Origin: an uncultured Cyclobacteriaceae bacterium
GTDB taxonomy: Bacteria > Bacteroidota > Bacteroidia > Cytophagales > Cyclobacteriaceae
DNA length: 64,000 nucleotides
Assembly (NCBI GenBank): GCA_943788235.1
Contig: CALSPM010000005.1
Coordinates: 186,001-250,000 of the forward strand
Direction: 5' to 3'
Shown: positions 44,459-53,770 of the stretch, piece after piece
How positions within the stretch are numbered: the first letter of the stretch is position 1
Layout of the letters: every line of letters begins with the position of its first letter
Translations under genes and position numbers: made by a program
Notes under the pieces: model-generated
What the model was told of the DNA's origin: nothing
The model's input: only the letters and a program-made list of their open reading frames with translations
Databases searched by the model: none

Positions 44459-45826
44459 CTACTCTTTGCGTGGGGATTTAGTAGTATAGGCATACCAGTC
44501 AATTTTTCGAGAGAGGTACATGGTTATGGCCAAAACGAATAACAATCCTGAACTTCCCACAAGGAGTGCATAATCCTCAATTTGAATAGTTAAATAAATA
44601 AACGCGTAAAGTAAGATTAAAATCCCACCAATGATTTGAGTCAATTTCCTTTTTTTTGAAAAACTATGGGCAAATAACGTAATCATCAAAATGATGGTTA
44701 CACTGCTAACCAAATAACTGAGGCCAAATGAGAGGTGCTCACTCAAGGCAATCAAAAGGGTGTAAAAAATACAGATTGCCAAGCCTACGATCACATATTG
44801 CACAGGATGGATGCGTAATCCATTGAGCAATTGAACAAAAAAGAATAGTAAAAAAGTGAGGGCTATAAACAAAGAGGCATATTTTGCCGCCCGCATGGTC
44901 TGCTGGTAGTCATTGGCGGGCACCCATAAGTTGATACCAAAAGCAGATTCATAAATGCCTTGAACCGTTCCTCTAAAACTTTGTGGATATGATCGATTTA
45001 AGTTTAAAACCTCCCATGATGCATGAAAACCCTCCTGATCAATCGTTCGCTCATCTGGCAAGAACGTACCATCAAAACTTGGACTTGGCCATGATGAATT
45101 TAATTCGACAAGGGTTGATTTTCCTAAGGGTACCATACTCAAGCTTGTGCTGCCATTAATGCTGAGGTCAAGTGAAAAGTCCCAAGGTTTATTTGAACTA
45201 GGGGGTATAAGAATTCGAGTACTGATCCCCTTTTGAATCACCTCATCTGATTCAATCCCTGGCTTAAAACCATAAGTATCATTTCCCCAATGTAGGGTTA
45301 CTTCCTCTTGTATGCCCCTCAAATCAGATAATCCCAAAGCAACATAGGCCTCCTCCCAGAAGATATCCGCTACTGGTATTTTCCAATCCTCAAATTTTGG
45401 AGGTGAAAATATCCCTGAAATTTTCATTTTGGAACGATAAACGGTCACCTCGTAAATCCCTCGATACCTCATTTCAGGCAATATTTCACCCTCAATGTTT
45501 AGTTGATCAGGTAAAAAATGGGCATACGCTCTGGATTCAATCCTTTTGATCATTTTGCCATCGTTGTTGTAGACTTTGGAAGAAGTGGTGTAAGGCACTG
45601 TCAGTACTAATCCAAGAAGGGTTTGAGCACTCCCCCACTTGTCGCTGACCTCTTTTATGGCTTCCTCTTGACGTTCATGGCGCTCTTTGATTAAATCTTG
45701 CACCATTGAAACAGGAATTAGCAACAACAAAATAAGCAACCCAATGGTCAGCAATCGGATACTTATAGATGCCTTTAACCAAGCATTTGCTTTTTCAATC
45801 AAAGTAACGGCTTCTGGTTCTTTCAT
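44459..45826 (-). CDS. creD: Cell envelope integrity protein CreD
   Basis: 455 residues. N-terminal membrane helix (IRLLTIGLLILLLLIPVSMV), a large periplasmic domain with LTVPYTTSSKVYNNDGK, AHFLPDQLNIEGEILPEMRYRG and SRAYPQSFRGTVQ-like text, then five to six closely spaced helices near the end (LFIALTFLLFFFVQLLNGLR, HPVQYVIVGLAICIFYTLLI). This is the CreD layout (inner-membrane protein induced by CreBC in enterobacteria). Its exact job is unknown. It follows the gamma-glutamyltransferase gene by 24 bp on the same strand. Confidence 0.9.
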   Translation of the reverse strand: MKEPEAVTLIEKANAWLKASISIRLLTIGLLILLLLIPVSMVQDLIKERHERQEEAIKEVSDKWGSAQTLLGLVLTVPYTTSSKVYNNDGKMIKRIESRAYAHFLPDQLNIEGEILPEMRYRGIYEVTVYRSKMKISGIFSPPKFEDWKIPVADIFWEEAYVALGLSDLRGIQEEVTLHWGNDTYGFKPGIESDEVIQKGISTRILIPPSSNKPWDFSLDLSINGSTSLSMVPLGKSTLVELNSSWPSPSFDGTFLPDERTIDQEGFHASWEVLNLNRSYPQSFRGTVQGIYESAFGINLWVPANDYQQTMRAAKYASLFIALTFLLFFFVQLLNGLRIHPVQYVIVGLAICIFYTLLIALSEHLSFGLSYLVSSVTIILMITLFAHSFSKKRKLTQIIGGILILLYAFIYLTIQIEDYALLVGSSGLLFVLAITMYLSRKIDWYAYTTKSPRKE

Positions 45827-45850
45827 GGGTTATTTGTTCATTTATAATTT

Positions 45851-47593
45851 CTAATGAGTCGTACACATACTTTCGACAGGACCTTTTGCTGTGCCTTCCC
45901 AGTCCGCATCTGCGACCCCCGTCCAAAGTTGAGTCATCTCGTCATAGCGCAAAGCATGAACTCGGGCAAAAGCGCCATAGCGCTCGAGTGGCGTAACCTC
46001 AAAACCAGCATCCAACCAGAGCAAAGAATCTGCTGCTGCCCAACCATTATTGGGTGTAAATTCGGCATTGATTTGAAGCCCTCTGCCCACATAATTGCCT
46101 GATAATGAATCAAAGGCAGACATGGGATGTACTCGTGGTCCCAACACTGCGGCTTGTAAAGACTTTCCTTGATCAATAAATCGAGAAATCGTTTGTACAA
46201 TTCCTGACAAAATTCTTAATCCTCCAGCCGCACCCAGCACCATGACTGTTTTCCCATCTTTAGTGACAATGGTCGGTGCAATGGTCGTTCTTGGCCGTGA
46301 ACCAGGCGCTTGATCCGTTCCGGATAAATATGATCCCATCGTGGATGCATAAACAAACCCTAATCCAGGCGTAATCACTTTAGAACCAAAAAGAGGGCCT
46401 ATGGTTTGGGTAATTGAAACCACCATGCCCTGACAATCCGCTGTAGTAAAATGCGTGGTATGATGACTGTCTTCTCCCCACGTATCTCCTGACCAGTCGA
46501 CATTGGTTACGAGTAGATTTTGTGCCTCTTGATGGCAAACGGCTGCCTGGGCAGTGGTCCGTTTAGAAACGATGAAGTCTTCAGAGGCCTTTTTCGCCCA
46601 TTTTTTGTCTTGCACGGACTGTAAATCTAGTTCATAGTAGTCTTCATATCTGCTGTTCGCAGCAAGGGCCAAGGCTTGATTGATGATTAAGGCCCATTCA
46701 GCTGGATTCATAAGGGATAACTCAAAGGGTTCCAAAAGATTCAATGCCTTGATCACCAAGCCGCCTCCTGCTGGGGCCGCAATGGAGTGAATGTCATACC
46801 CACGGTATTGGGTAGTCACCATACGTCCTTCCAACACCTTATATTTTGCCAAATCTTCCAACGTAACAAAGCCACCATTAGCTGCCATGTCTTCAGCTAT
46901 GCGAAGAGCCGTCTCCCCTTCATAAAAATCTCTGCCTCCACTTTGGGCAATCCGTGTCAGAGTCTGTGACAAATCAGCCTGAATCAATCGCTCCCCTGCT
47001 TGGTATAGCACTGAATCCCCCTTGAGCATTTGTGCACTTAAACCGACATTTCCACGTATATTTTCATAGGCCATTTTATGTCGCGCCGCCTCTCCTGGCA
47101 AAATTTCAAATCCTTTGATGGCTAATTCAATGGCCCCCTGCATGAGTGTTTCCAAAGGCAATGATCCGTGAGCCTCATGCAATTTCACCAAACCCGCGAT
47201 CACTCCTGGAATAGCAATTGTACCATGACCATGAGACACTACTGAATCAGGTATCCTATAACTAGCAGGTATTTCGGTCATGGCATTATAAGATTGAAAA
47301 GAGCCATCCGTTTTTCGAACCAATATTTGACTTCTCCCTCCAATGCCATTCATAGTAGGCTCAACCACTGCCAAAGCGAAACCTGTGGCCACCGCAGCAT
47401 CCGCAGCATTCCCTCCCAATGCCAATATTTTATTGCCTACTGCTGTTGCCAGTGGTTGTGCGGCCACTACCATGCCTTGTTTAGATTGGGCAAATTGAGG
47501 GTTTTCTGCTTCTATCCTAGGGCTCTTTTTATTTTGACATGAAAAGAACAAAATAGAGAAAATTATGTAATAATTGATAGATGTTTTGACCAT
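45851..47593 (-). CDS. ggt: Gamma-glutamyltransferase
   Basis: 580 residues with a lipoprotein-type signal (SILFFSCQNKKS). Hydrolyses glutathione and transfers the gamma-glutamyl group. Visible are GMVVAAQPLATAVGNKILAL, GGNAADAAVATGFAL, GIGGRSQILVRK and the autocleavage site with catalytic Thr379 in SHHTTHFTTADCQG. Further downstream are SYLSGTDQAPGSRPRTTIAP and the GGLRIL loop. Both future subunits are complete. Creates a 24-bp gap pair with creD. Confidence 0.92.
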   Translation of the reverse strand: MVKTSINYYIIFSILFFSCQNKKSPRIEAENPQFAQSKQGMVVAAQPLATAVGNKILALGGNAADAAVATGFALAVVEPTMNGIGGRSQILVRKTDGSFQSYNAMTEIPASYRIPDSVVSHGHGTIAIPGVIAGLVKLHEAHGSLPLETLMQGAIELAIKGFEILPGEAARHKMAYENIRGNVGLSAQMLKGDSVLYQAGERLIQADLSQTLTRIAQSGGRDFYEGETALRIAEDMAANGGFVTLEDLAKYKVLEGRMVTTQYRGYDIHSIAAPAGGGLVIKALNLLEPFELSLMNPAEWALIINQALALAANSRYEDYYELDLQSVQDKKWAKKASEDFIVSKRTTAQAAVCHQEAQNLLVTNVDWSGDTWGEDSHHTTHFTTADCQGMVVSITQTIGPLFGSKVITPGLGFVYASTMGSYLSGTDQAPGSRPRTTIAPTIVTKDGKTVMVLGAAGGLRILSGIVQTISRFIDQGKSLQAAVLGPRVHPMSAFDSLSGNYVGRGLQINAEFTPNNGWAAADSLLWLDAGFEVTPLERYGAFARVHALRYDEMTQLWTGVADADWEGTAKGPVESMCTTH

Positions 47594-47673
47594 AAGTGCT
47601 GAGAATATTAGGATAATCTAGTCAAAAAAAGCATCTTATTTTATCACTACTTTATTAACGGTCAAATAATTAC

Positions 47674-50088
47674 TCATCCAATAAAAATTCTGCTTACCCG
47701 TTGACTTACGCTAGTCAGAATCTCGTAGGGAATGGTTTGTGCCCATTCGGCCAAATCTTCAATCGTCGGATTTTCCCCAAAAACGACCACAGTATTCCCT
47801 TCAAAGCAGCTGATACCTGTGACATCGAGTATGGTCATGTCCATACAGATGTTACCGATCGTTGGCACCTGATGGTCGTGGAGACCCATATAGCCCCTCC
47901 CCTTACCGAAAACTCTTGCATAGCCATCGGCATAGCCAATGGGAACGATGGCTATCGTAGTATCGCGATCGGCACGTCCAGCTGTACCATAGCCGATATA
48001 CTCCCCCTTTTTAACTGTTTTTATTTGAGAAATCCGTGTCTTCAAGACACTTACTGGAGATAGGGTCATGGACCCTGAGGGATCAAACCCATAGAGACCG
48101 ATACCCAATCGGACCATATCAAATTGATATTCAGAAAATCTCACTATGGCCGAAGAATTGCAAGCGTATTTAAGTGGCTGATGAGATAAGCCCATGGTCA
48201 GCTTGAGATAGGTTTGCTCAAAAATATAGGCCTGATTGTGGGTAAAATCATCTTCCGACGGTAAGTCAGCCATAGAAAAATGAGTAAAAATCCCCGCCAC
48301 CTCTAGAGCGCCCTTCGAAAGCAAACTCTTGATTTCATTCACCTCACTAGGATCAAATCCCATGCGATGCATGCCCGTATCTATTTTCAAATGAATTTTA
48401 GGCTTCGAGGCTAAGGTCATTACCTGCTTAAGGCCGGCTAAATTGTAAATTTCAGGCTCCAACTGATAATCACAAAAAATCTCCAATTGGTCTAAATCTG
48501 GATTCATCACCATAATTGGGGTTTCAATTCCATTTTTTCTGAGCGCTATGGCTTCATCTAAATAAGCCACGCCTAAATAATCAATGTGATGATATTGTAA
48601 TACATTGGCTATTTCGAGACCCCCTCCTCCATAGCCAAAAGCTTTCACCATGACCATTAATTTTGTCTTTTCAGACAGGCGTTGCTTGTATTGATTTAAG
48701 TTTTGAACAATTCCTTCCAGTCGGATTTCCAGTTGGGTTCGATGCTTTTTGGCTTCCACTCTATGAATAATTCGTTCTAAAGCAAACTTTCTTGCCCCTT
48801 TAACTAAAATCATCTCATCCTGAAAAGTAGGTTGATTTGATAAAAAATCTGCTACTGTGAGATAAGAAATAACGGGTATCTCAAATTGATCTTGAAATAC
48901 CGCAATTTGTTTACCAATGGTAAACAATCGATTGATCTGATGACTGACCAATAGTTCATTCACCTTTTTATAAAGGATGGCATTGTTTAACCCAGATTGT
49001 TGGATATCTGTTAAAATAACCGTTTTATTTTGCCGCTGCTTTTGTTGTTTTAGGAAATCAAGTGCCACCGTAAGACCTTGAAAATCGTTGTTATAAGTAT
49101 CATCAATCAAATAACAATTATCGATCCCCTTTTTAATTTCCAACCTCATTTCCAAGGATTTAAGTTTATACAAACCCTCTTGCAGGGTCGCTTGGTCCAA
49201 TCCACAAAGTAAGGCTGCTGTGAGGGCATGCAGGGCATTCTCTATCCAAATTTCAAAAGAAAAAGGAAATTGAAAGACATAACAAACTCCTTCGAATTGA
49301 AGGGATACACTGCTTTCGGAAAGTGCATAATAAAAGCACGCTTGCGGGTTGGTCGTTGACCAATCAAATACCCTATTGGGATATAACCCTTTTAAATAAT
49401 CAAAAACATCGCCATGATCTCGCCGACAAATGATTTGCTGAGTCCCTACAAACAATTTTGCTTTTTCAGTAATTTTATTTGCTAAATCTTTAAAACCTTG
49501 ATCATGAGCTTCTCCAATGTTGGTGAAGATCCCTATGCTCGGTTGAAGAATTTTTTCCAAGTGCTCCATTTCTCCTTGTTGAGAGATCCCTGCTTCAAAA
49601 ATACCTATCTGATGATGCGCTGAGAGATTCCATACCGAAAGAGGGACCCCGATTTGAGAATTAAAGCTCTGGGGACTTTTGGCCACCACAAACTTTTCTG
49701 AAAGGAGCGTAGCCAACCACTCTTTCACCAAGGTTTTGGCATTGCTCCCAGTAATGGCAATCAGCGGGATGGGGTGATGCGCGACTGCGCATCTTCCCAA
49801 ATCTTGTAAGCAAGCCCTACCAGAGGGAGTCAAAAAGATATTGGCTTTCGGATAAAGATTAACATCAATGGCCCTTTCAACCACAAAACAACGCACTCCT
49901 TTGGCATAAAGCTCAGGAATAAAATCATGCCCATCCGCTCGTGTGCTTTTCAGAGCTACGAAAAGTAACCCTTCCCACAGGGAAATCAATCGTGAGTCAT
50001 AACCCAACCGGGTAATTACTACTTCTGAATGATAACAGAGTTCTGTCCCTTCGACTTCCTTGACCAGCTGTGACCAAGCCATCTTCAT
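47674..50088 (-). CDS. Bifunctional MurF ligase / alanine racemase fusion
   Basis: 804 residues. Residues ~1-440 are UDP-MurNAc-tripeptide:D-Ala-D-Ala ligase (MurF): RLGYDSRLISLWEGLLFVAL, the ATP loop ITGSNAKTLVKEWL, EAGISQQGEMEHLEKI and DDTYNNDFQGL. Residues ~455-804 are a PLP alanine racemase: Lys482 in VMVKAFGYGGGG, HLKIDTGMHRMGF, VRLGIGLYGFD and IGYADGYARVFGKG, and NICMDMTILDVT. The fusion is typical of Bacteroidota and couples D-Ala supply with its use in peptidoglycan. The P-loop has Ala where Mur ligases usually have Gly (GSNAKT). Its start overlaps the upstream acetyltransferase stop by 4 bp. Confidence 0.94.
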   Translation of the reverse strand: MKMAWSQLVKEVEGTELCYHSEVVITRLGYDSRLISLWEGLLFVALKSTRADGHDFIPELYAKGVRCFVVERAIDVNLYPKANIFLTPSGRACLQDLGRCAVAHHPIPLIAITGSNAKTLVKEWLATLLSEKFVVAKSPQSFNSQIGVPLSVWNLSAHHQIGIFEAGISQQGEMEHLEKILQPSIGIFTNIGEAHDQGFKDLANKITEKAKLFVGTQQIICRRDHGDVFDYLKGLYPNRVFDWSTTNPQACFYYALSESSVSLQFEGVCYVFQFPFSFEIWIENALHALTAALLCGLDQATLQEGLYKLKSLEMRLEIKKGIDNCYLIDDTYNNDFQGLTVALDFLKQQKQRQNKTVILTDIQQSGLNNAILYKKVNELLVSHQINRLFTIGKQIAVFQDQFEIPVISYLTVADFLSNQPTFQDEMILVKGARKFALERIIHRVEAKKHRTQLEIRLEGIVQNLNQYKQRLSEKTKLMVMVKAFGYGGGGLEIANVLQYHHIDYLGVAYLDEAIALRKNGIETPIMVMNPDLDQLEIFCDYQLEPEIYNLAGLKQVMTLASKPKIHLKIDTGMHRMGFDPSEVNEIKSLLSKGALEVAGIFTHFSMADLPSEDDFTHNQAYIFEQTYLKLTMGLSHQPLKYACNSSAIVRFSEYQFDMVRLGIGLYGFDPSGSMTLSPVSVLKTRISQIKTVKKGEYIGYGTAGRADRDTTIAIVPIGYADGYARVFGKGRGYMGLHDHQVPTIGNICMDMTILDVTGISCFEGNTVVVFGENPTIEDLAEWAQTIPYEILTSVSQRVSRIFIG

Positions 50089-50933
50089 AACCTCATTTCC
50101 ATCTCATATTGATCCACATTATTGATCAGTCCTGTATTTATTAAAAAATTGAACATAGCCTTTGCTTTATAGGGGATATTCATCAAGGTCAGGTCTCTTT
50201 GACATACCTGTTGGGCATGTTGCAGCAAAGCGGTCCCCACGCCATGTCTTCGGTTATCCTTTCGTACCCCCAACTGTGATATCCTCCCCAAATGTTTCTG
50301 AAAAATGATATAACCTATTAACGTGTCCCCCTGATAACACTCTATTAATTTTTCGTATTTCCAGTTGGCATTTAAACGTTCGTTGGCATCTATAAAAGAG
50401 GGCGAAAAGTCAACAAATGTATTAAATCGATCCAATTTAAAATCCTGCGATTCCCGAAAAACAAGATGATTCAATCCCATATCCGCAACAACAGATCCCT
50501 TGAAGCAATGCAGCAGTTGTTTTTTTTGAAATCCCATAGCCTCATATAATTTCAATGCGCGCATGTTGGTCGTGATGACTTCCAGTAAAATTCTGTCCGC
50601 GCCACTTTCCCTCATATAGGGTAGTAAATTTTTATATATTTTCTGAATGATTCCTTTTCCCCGATACACTGCTATGACACCGGTGCCTCCATTATAAACG
50701 GTATCTAATCCTTGAAAATGGGCCCGGCTCTGCAATACAAAACCAATAAGTGCTTTATCCTCAAACATCACGCCACTAATACCCCCATCCAGCCCTAATT
50801 TTTCTAACATTCTGATGGAAAAATCCTCATAAGACAACTGTAAGGGAGCGTTGGCTTGGGCAAACGTCCATATAAAACTCGAATAGAGGTCTCGAAGGAA
50901 TGCAGGTTGATAATATTGAAAAGACAAGGGCAC
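50085..50933 (-). CDS. GNAT family acetyltransferase (two domains)
   Basis: 282 residues from a GTG start. Two GNAT domains: residues ~5-140 with GVIAVYRGKGIIQKIYKNLL (acetyl-CoA loop) and LLEVITTNMRALKLYEAMGF, and ~165-282 with ISQLGVRKDNRRHGVGTALL. Substrate unknown. The stop overlaps the MurF-Alr start by 4 bp, so the pair is translationally coupled; a link to cell-wall precursors is only an inference. Confidence 0.85.
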   Translation of the reverse strand: MPLSFQYYQPAFLRDLYSSFIWTFAQANAPLQLSYEDFSIRMLEKLGLDGGISGVMFEDKALIGFVLQSRAHFQGLDTVYNGGTGVIAVYRGKGIIQKIYKNLLPYMRESGADRILLEVITTNMRALKLYEAMGFQKKQLLHCFKGSVVADMGLNHLVFRESQDFKLDRFNTFVDFSPSFIDANERLNANWKYEKLIECYQGDTLIGYIIFQKHLGRISQLGVRKDNRRHGVGTALLQHAQQVCQRDLTLMNIPYKAKAMFNFLINTGLINNVDQYEMEMRL

Positions 50934-51218
50934 AATAAGATAGAATATTAAAATAATGATAAAGTAAATGAAAAATATGACTAACTCCTTTACACAAAGA
51001 AAGAAACCCTCTTCTTCATGGGAGAAACCTATTGAATTAGGCCTCCGTTTCTATATCCTTACAGCCGTCAAGTTATTCAGACCTATCTAAAAAGGATCCT
51101 CCAATCATAAAGTAAAATTATATTAATAATCATTTAGATTCCTTACGATGTTAACGGGCGATTATTTAAGTTTGATAGCTGATTTTAAAAGAGAAGCCAA
51201 GCCTATTTTTTTAAAAAT
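50934..51218. other. Gap before tRNA-Val
   Basis: 285 bp with no gene visible; separates the minus-strand murF-alr operon from the plus-strand tRNA and two-component genes. Confidence 0.4.
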
Positions 51219-51293
51219 GGGAAGTTAGCTCAGTAGGTTTAGAGCACCGCCTTGACAGGGCGGGGGTCGCTGGTTCGAATCCAGTACTTCCCA
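51219..51293 (+). tRNA. tRNA-Val (anticodon GAC)
   Basis: 75-nt cloverleaf. Acceptor arms GGGAAGT and ACTTCCC pair fully. D-stem GCTC/GAGC. Anticodon stem CCGCC/GGCGG with loop TTGACAG, giving anticodon GAC (Val). T-arm GCTGG-TTCGAAT-CCAGT. Discriminator A; CCA is not encoded. It lies 100 bp upstream of the histidine kinase. Confidence 0.95.
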
Positions 51294-51382
51294 CATCTTG
51301 GTCCGTATCGCTTTTAAGCCCTCTTGGCTAGCCTTTTTTGTTAAAAACAGTTAATCTACTGCGCTCAAAGTGTAGATCTACC

Positions 51383-51390
51383 TATTTTTG
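51383..51390 (+). promoter_or_regulatory. -7 box TATTTTTG directly before the histidine kinase gene
   Basis: Exact TAnnTTTG match ending 3 nt before the ATG at 51394. No clear -33 TTG at normal spacing. If used, the rprX-like message would be leaderless or nearly so. Confidence 0.45.
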
Positions 51391-51393
51391 TAC

Positions 51394-53031
51394 ATGAGTA
51401 AAAATAGGTTAGGCTGGATTATTACCCTAATGAGCGTTGCGCTCACAGGACTCATTGCTTTTCAATGGTATTGGATTGATACGGTAATCACTGGAAATCG
51501 TGACCATTTTGAACGTGATGTCATGACAGCTTTATCAAATGTAACTAAGAAGCTAGAACAACAAGAGGCCTTATTTTATGTCAATCGGAAAATGAGTAAT
51601 TTCTCCTCTCAAGGTCAATCAAGAGGATTTCAACCCTTTCAATTTCAAGCAACTCCCCCCCTAAATCAAAGACAGATCCTTAAAGGAGAAAAAAAGGTTC
51701 GGTTTGATGACAGTCTCTCGAGTACAGGAAGTTTCAATTTTTCTTTTGAAGTGGTAGGTGCACCCCTTAGATCCAATCAGGTGGGAAAGGCCTTCTTCGA
51801 TGTGCTCAAATCCAATATCAACAACATTCAATTTTCTTATCCTAAGGATACGCAGGAAACTGAAACTCTCAATTCAAATCTTAAAGAAATTTTGGAAAAG
51901 ATTTCTAATAAATCTAATATGATGATGAGTCTTTTGGAGGAAATGATGTTACCTAAGATTGGGCTCACCAATCGTTTTGATCCTGATAAACTTGATTCTC
52001 TTCTTCATATGGAGTTAAAGAAAAAGAGTATTAATATACCCTATGATTATGCCATCATCAACCCGCGCTCCGGTCGATTAATTGAAATCAGCAAAGATTA
52101 CTCAAATGAACGGCTGTTACAAAGCCACTTCAAAACCAATCTATTCCCCAACGATGTCACCAATGAACCTAATTTACTGGTCATTGATTTTCCGAGTCAA
52201 GAGAAGTATCTCATGAGTAAAATCTGGTTTCCCTTATCTAGCTCAGCTTTGTTAATTCTCATTATTTTAATTTGCTTCGGCTATGCGGTTTTTACCATTG
52301 TTAGGCAGAAAAAAATTTCAGTAATGAAAACCGATTTCATGAACAACATGACCCATGAATTCAAAACGCCCATTTCCACCATCGGATTGGCCATCGAAGC
52401 CCTTCTTGATCCAACAATTCCGCAGAAGCCCTCTATGAAAATGAAATATTTAGGCATCATTGCAGGTGAAAATAAACGCTTAGAGAGCCAGGTATCCGAC
52501 GTTTTGCAAATGGCACAACTCGATAAAAATGAATTAAAATTAAATTTAGTAACCGTGGATCTTCATGCCATTATCCAACAAGCAGTAGACAAAATTTCCA
52601 TTCAAATGGAGCGTAAATTAGGACATCTAAAATTGGCATTAAATGCCACCCAGTTCAAATTTAAAGGGGATGAAGCTTATCTCTTGGGTGTCCTTCTCAA
52701 TCTATTAGATAATGCTTTGAAATATTCAAAGGATGCCCCCAATATCATGATCCGAACACAAAACATCAGAGGTCAGCTCATCTGCTCCATCAAAGATCAT
52801 GGAATGGGTATGAGCAAAGAAGCCCAAAGAAGTATTTTTCAGAAATTCTATCGTGTGGCCAGTGGCAATGTACATAATATCAAAGGTTTTGGACTTGGTC
52901 TGGCTTATGTCAAAGAGATTATTACGCTTCATCATGGAAGCATCGAAGTGGAAAGTGAGCTTAAAAAAGGGACCAATTTTATAGTTAAATTCCCTCTAGA
53001 TTATGAATTATACAAGAATATTAGTGGTTGA
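51394..53031 (+). CDS. rprX: RprX-like sensor histidine kinase
   Basis: 545 residues from MSKNRLGW; a TTG two codons upstream is less likely. Membrane helix 1 (~5-27), a periplasmic sensor region of ~250 residues, helix 2 (~282-305, ALLILIILICFGYAVF), then the kinase. The phosphorylated His321 is in MTHEFKTPISTI. N-box LLNLLDNALKYS, G1 SIKDHGMGMS, G2 GFGLGLAYVKEI. It overlaps the response regulator gene by 29 bp. Sequence and pairing resemble Bacteroides RprX/RprY, known to respond to envelope/oxygen-related stress; the signal here is unknown. Confidence 0.9.
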   Translation: MSKNRLGWIITLMSVALTGLIAFQWYWIDTVITGNRDHFERDVMTALSNVTKKLEQQEALFYVNRKMSNFSSQGQSRGFQPFQFQATPPLNQRQILKGEKKVRFDDSLSSTGSFNFSFEVVGAPLRSNQVGKAFFDVLKSNINNIQFSYPKDTQETETLNSNLKEILEKISNKSNMMMSLLEEMMLPKIGLTNRFDPDKLDSLLHMELKKKSINIPYDYAIINPRSGRLIEISKDYSNERLLQSHFKTNLFPNDVTNEPNLLVIDFPSQEKYLMSKIWFPLSSSALLILIILICFGYAVFTIVRQKKISVMKTDFMNNMTHEFKTPISTIGLAIEALLDPTIPQKPSMKMKYLGIIAGENKRLESQVSDVLQMAQLDKNELKLNLVTVDLHAIIQQAVDKISIQMERKLGHLKLALNATQFKFKGDEAYLLGVLLNLLDNALKYSKDAPNIMIRTQNIRGQLICSIKDHGMGMSKEAQRSIFQKFYRVASGNVHNIKGFGLGLAYVKEIITLHHGSIEVESELKKGTNFIVKFPLDYELYKNISG

Positions 53032-53707
53032 AGATGATGTTAACCTGGGTCAGATCCTTGAGGAATATCTCAAATTAAAGGGATTTACGACCTACTTGGC
53101 CACTGATGGTGAGGCCGGTCTCACTGCTTTTTATGAGGGCCAATACGACTTGTGTTTACTGGATTTAATGATGCCAAAAAAGGATGGCTTTTCACTAGCC
53201 AAAGATATCAGAGCGGTCAATACTGATATTCCTATCATTTTCTTGACGGCTAAATCTATGAAAGAAGATGTCTTAAAAGGCTTTCAGATAGGTGGCGATG
53301 ATTACGTAACTAAACCGTTTAGTATGGAGGAATTACTGCTCAGAATTACTGCCATTTTACGACGATCCAGTTCTAAAAAATCAGCCGCTTTTCCAAAAGA
53401 ATATGTTGTTGGAAATATTCGATACCATTATGACGAAAACACATTAATTATCGATCAGCATAATATCTCCTTAACTACCAAAGAAAACGAACTAATGAAA
53501 TTGTTTTTGGAAAATTTAAATCAAACCGTGGATAGGACCTTAGCTCTCAAGCGTATTTGGAAAAACGACAGCTATTTCAATGCCAGAAGTATGGATGTAT
53601 ATATTGCCAAACTTCGTAAATATTTTCAATTAACAGATACATTTAAAATCATTACGATCCATGGAGAAGGATTTAAATTGATTCAAGTCAATTCTGATAG
53701 CTATTGA
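53003..53707 (+). CDS. rprY: RprY-like OmpR-family response regulator
   Basis: 234 residues. Receiver domain with Asp11/Asp12, phosphorylation site Asp54 in LCLLDLMMPKKDGF, Thr82 and Lys104 (YVTKPFSMEELLLR). The C-terminal winged helix (~130-230) has LTTKENELMKLFLENLNQTV and NARSMDVYIAKLRKYF, ending HGEGFKLI. Close in pattern to RprY. Its start lies inside the kinase gene. Confidence 0.93.
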   Translation: MNYTRILVVEDDVNLGQILEEYLKLKGFTTYLATDGEAGLTAFYEGQYDLCLLDLMMPKKDGFSLAKDIRAVNTDIPIIFLTAKSMKEDVLKGFQIGGDDYVTKPFSMEELLLRITAILRRSSSKKSAAFPKEYVVGNIRYHYDENTLIIDQHNISLTTKENELMKLFLENLNQTVDRTLALKRIWKNDSYFNARSMDVYIAKLRKYFQLTDTFKIITIHGEGFKLIQVNSDSY

Positions 53708-53712
53708 CCTAT

Positions 53713-53720
53713 TATATTTG
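53713..53720 (+). promoter_or_regulatory. -7 box TATATTTG upstream of the hisA-like gene
   Basis: Exact TAnnTTTG match, 50 bp before the ATG, in the 63-bp gap after the response regulator. It suggests a separate promoter for the hisA-like gene. Confidence 0.4.
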
Positions 53721-53770
53721 TATTTTAGGGATCAATAATTTATCTCGAGCAACACATAAACTTATCCACA

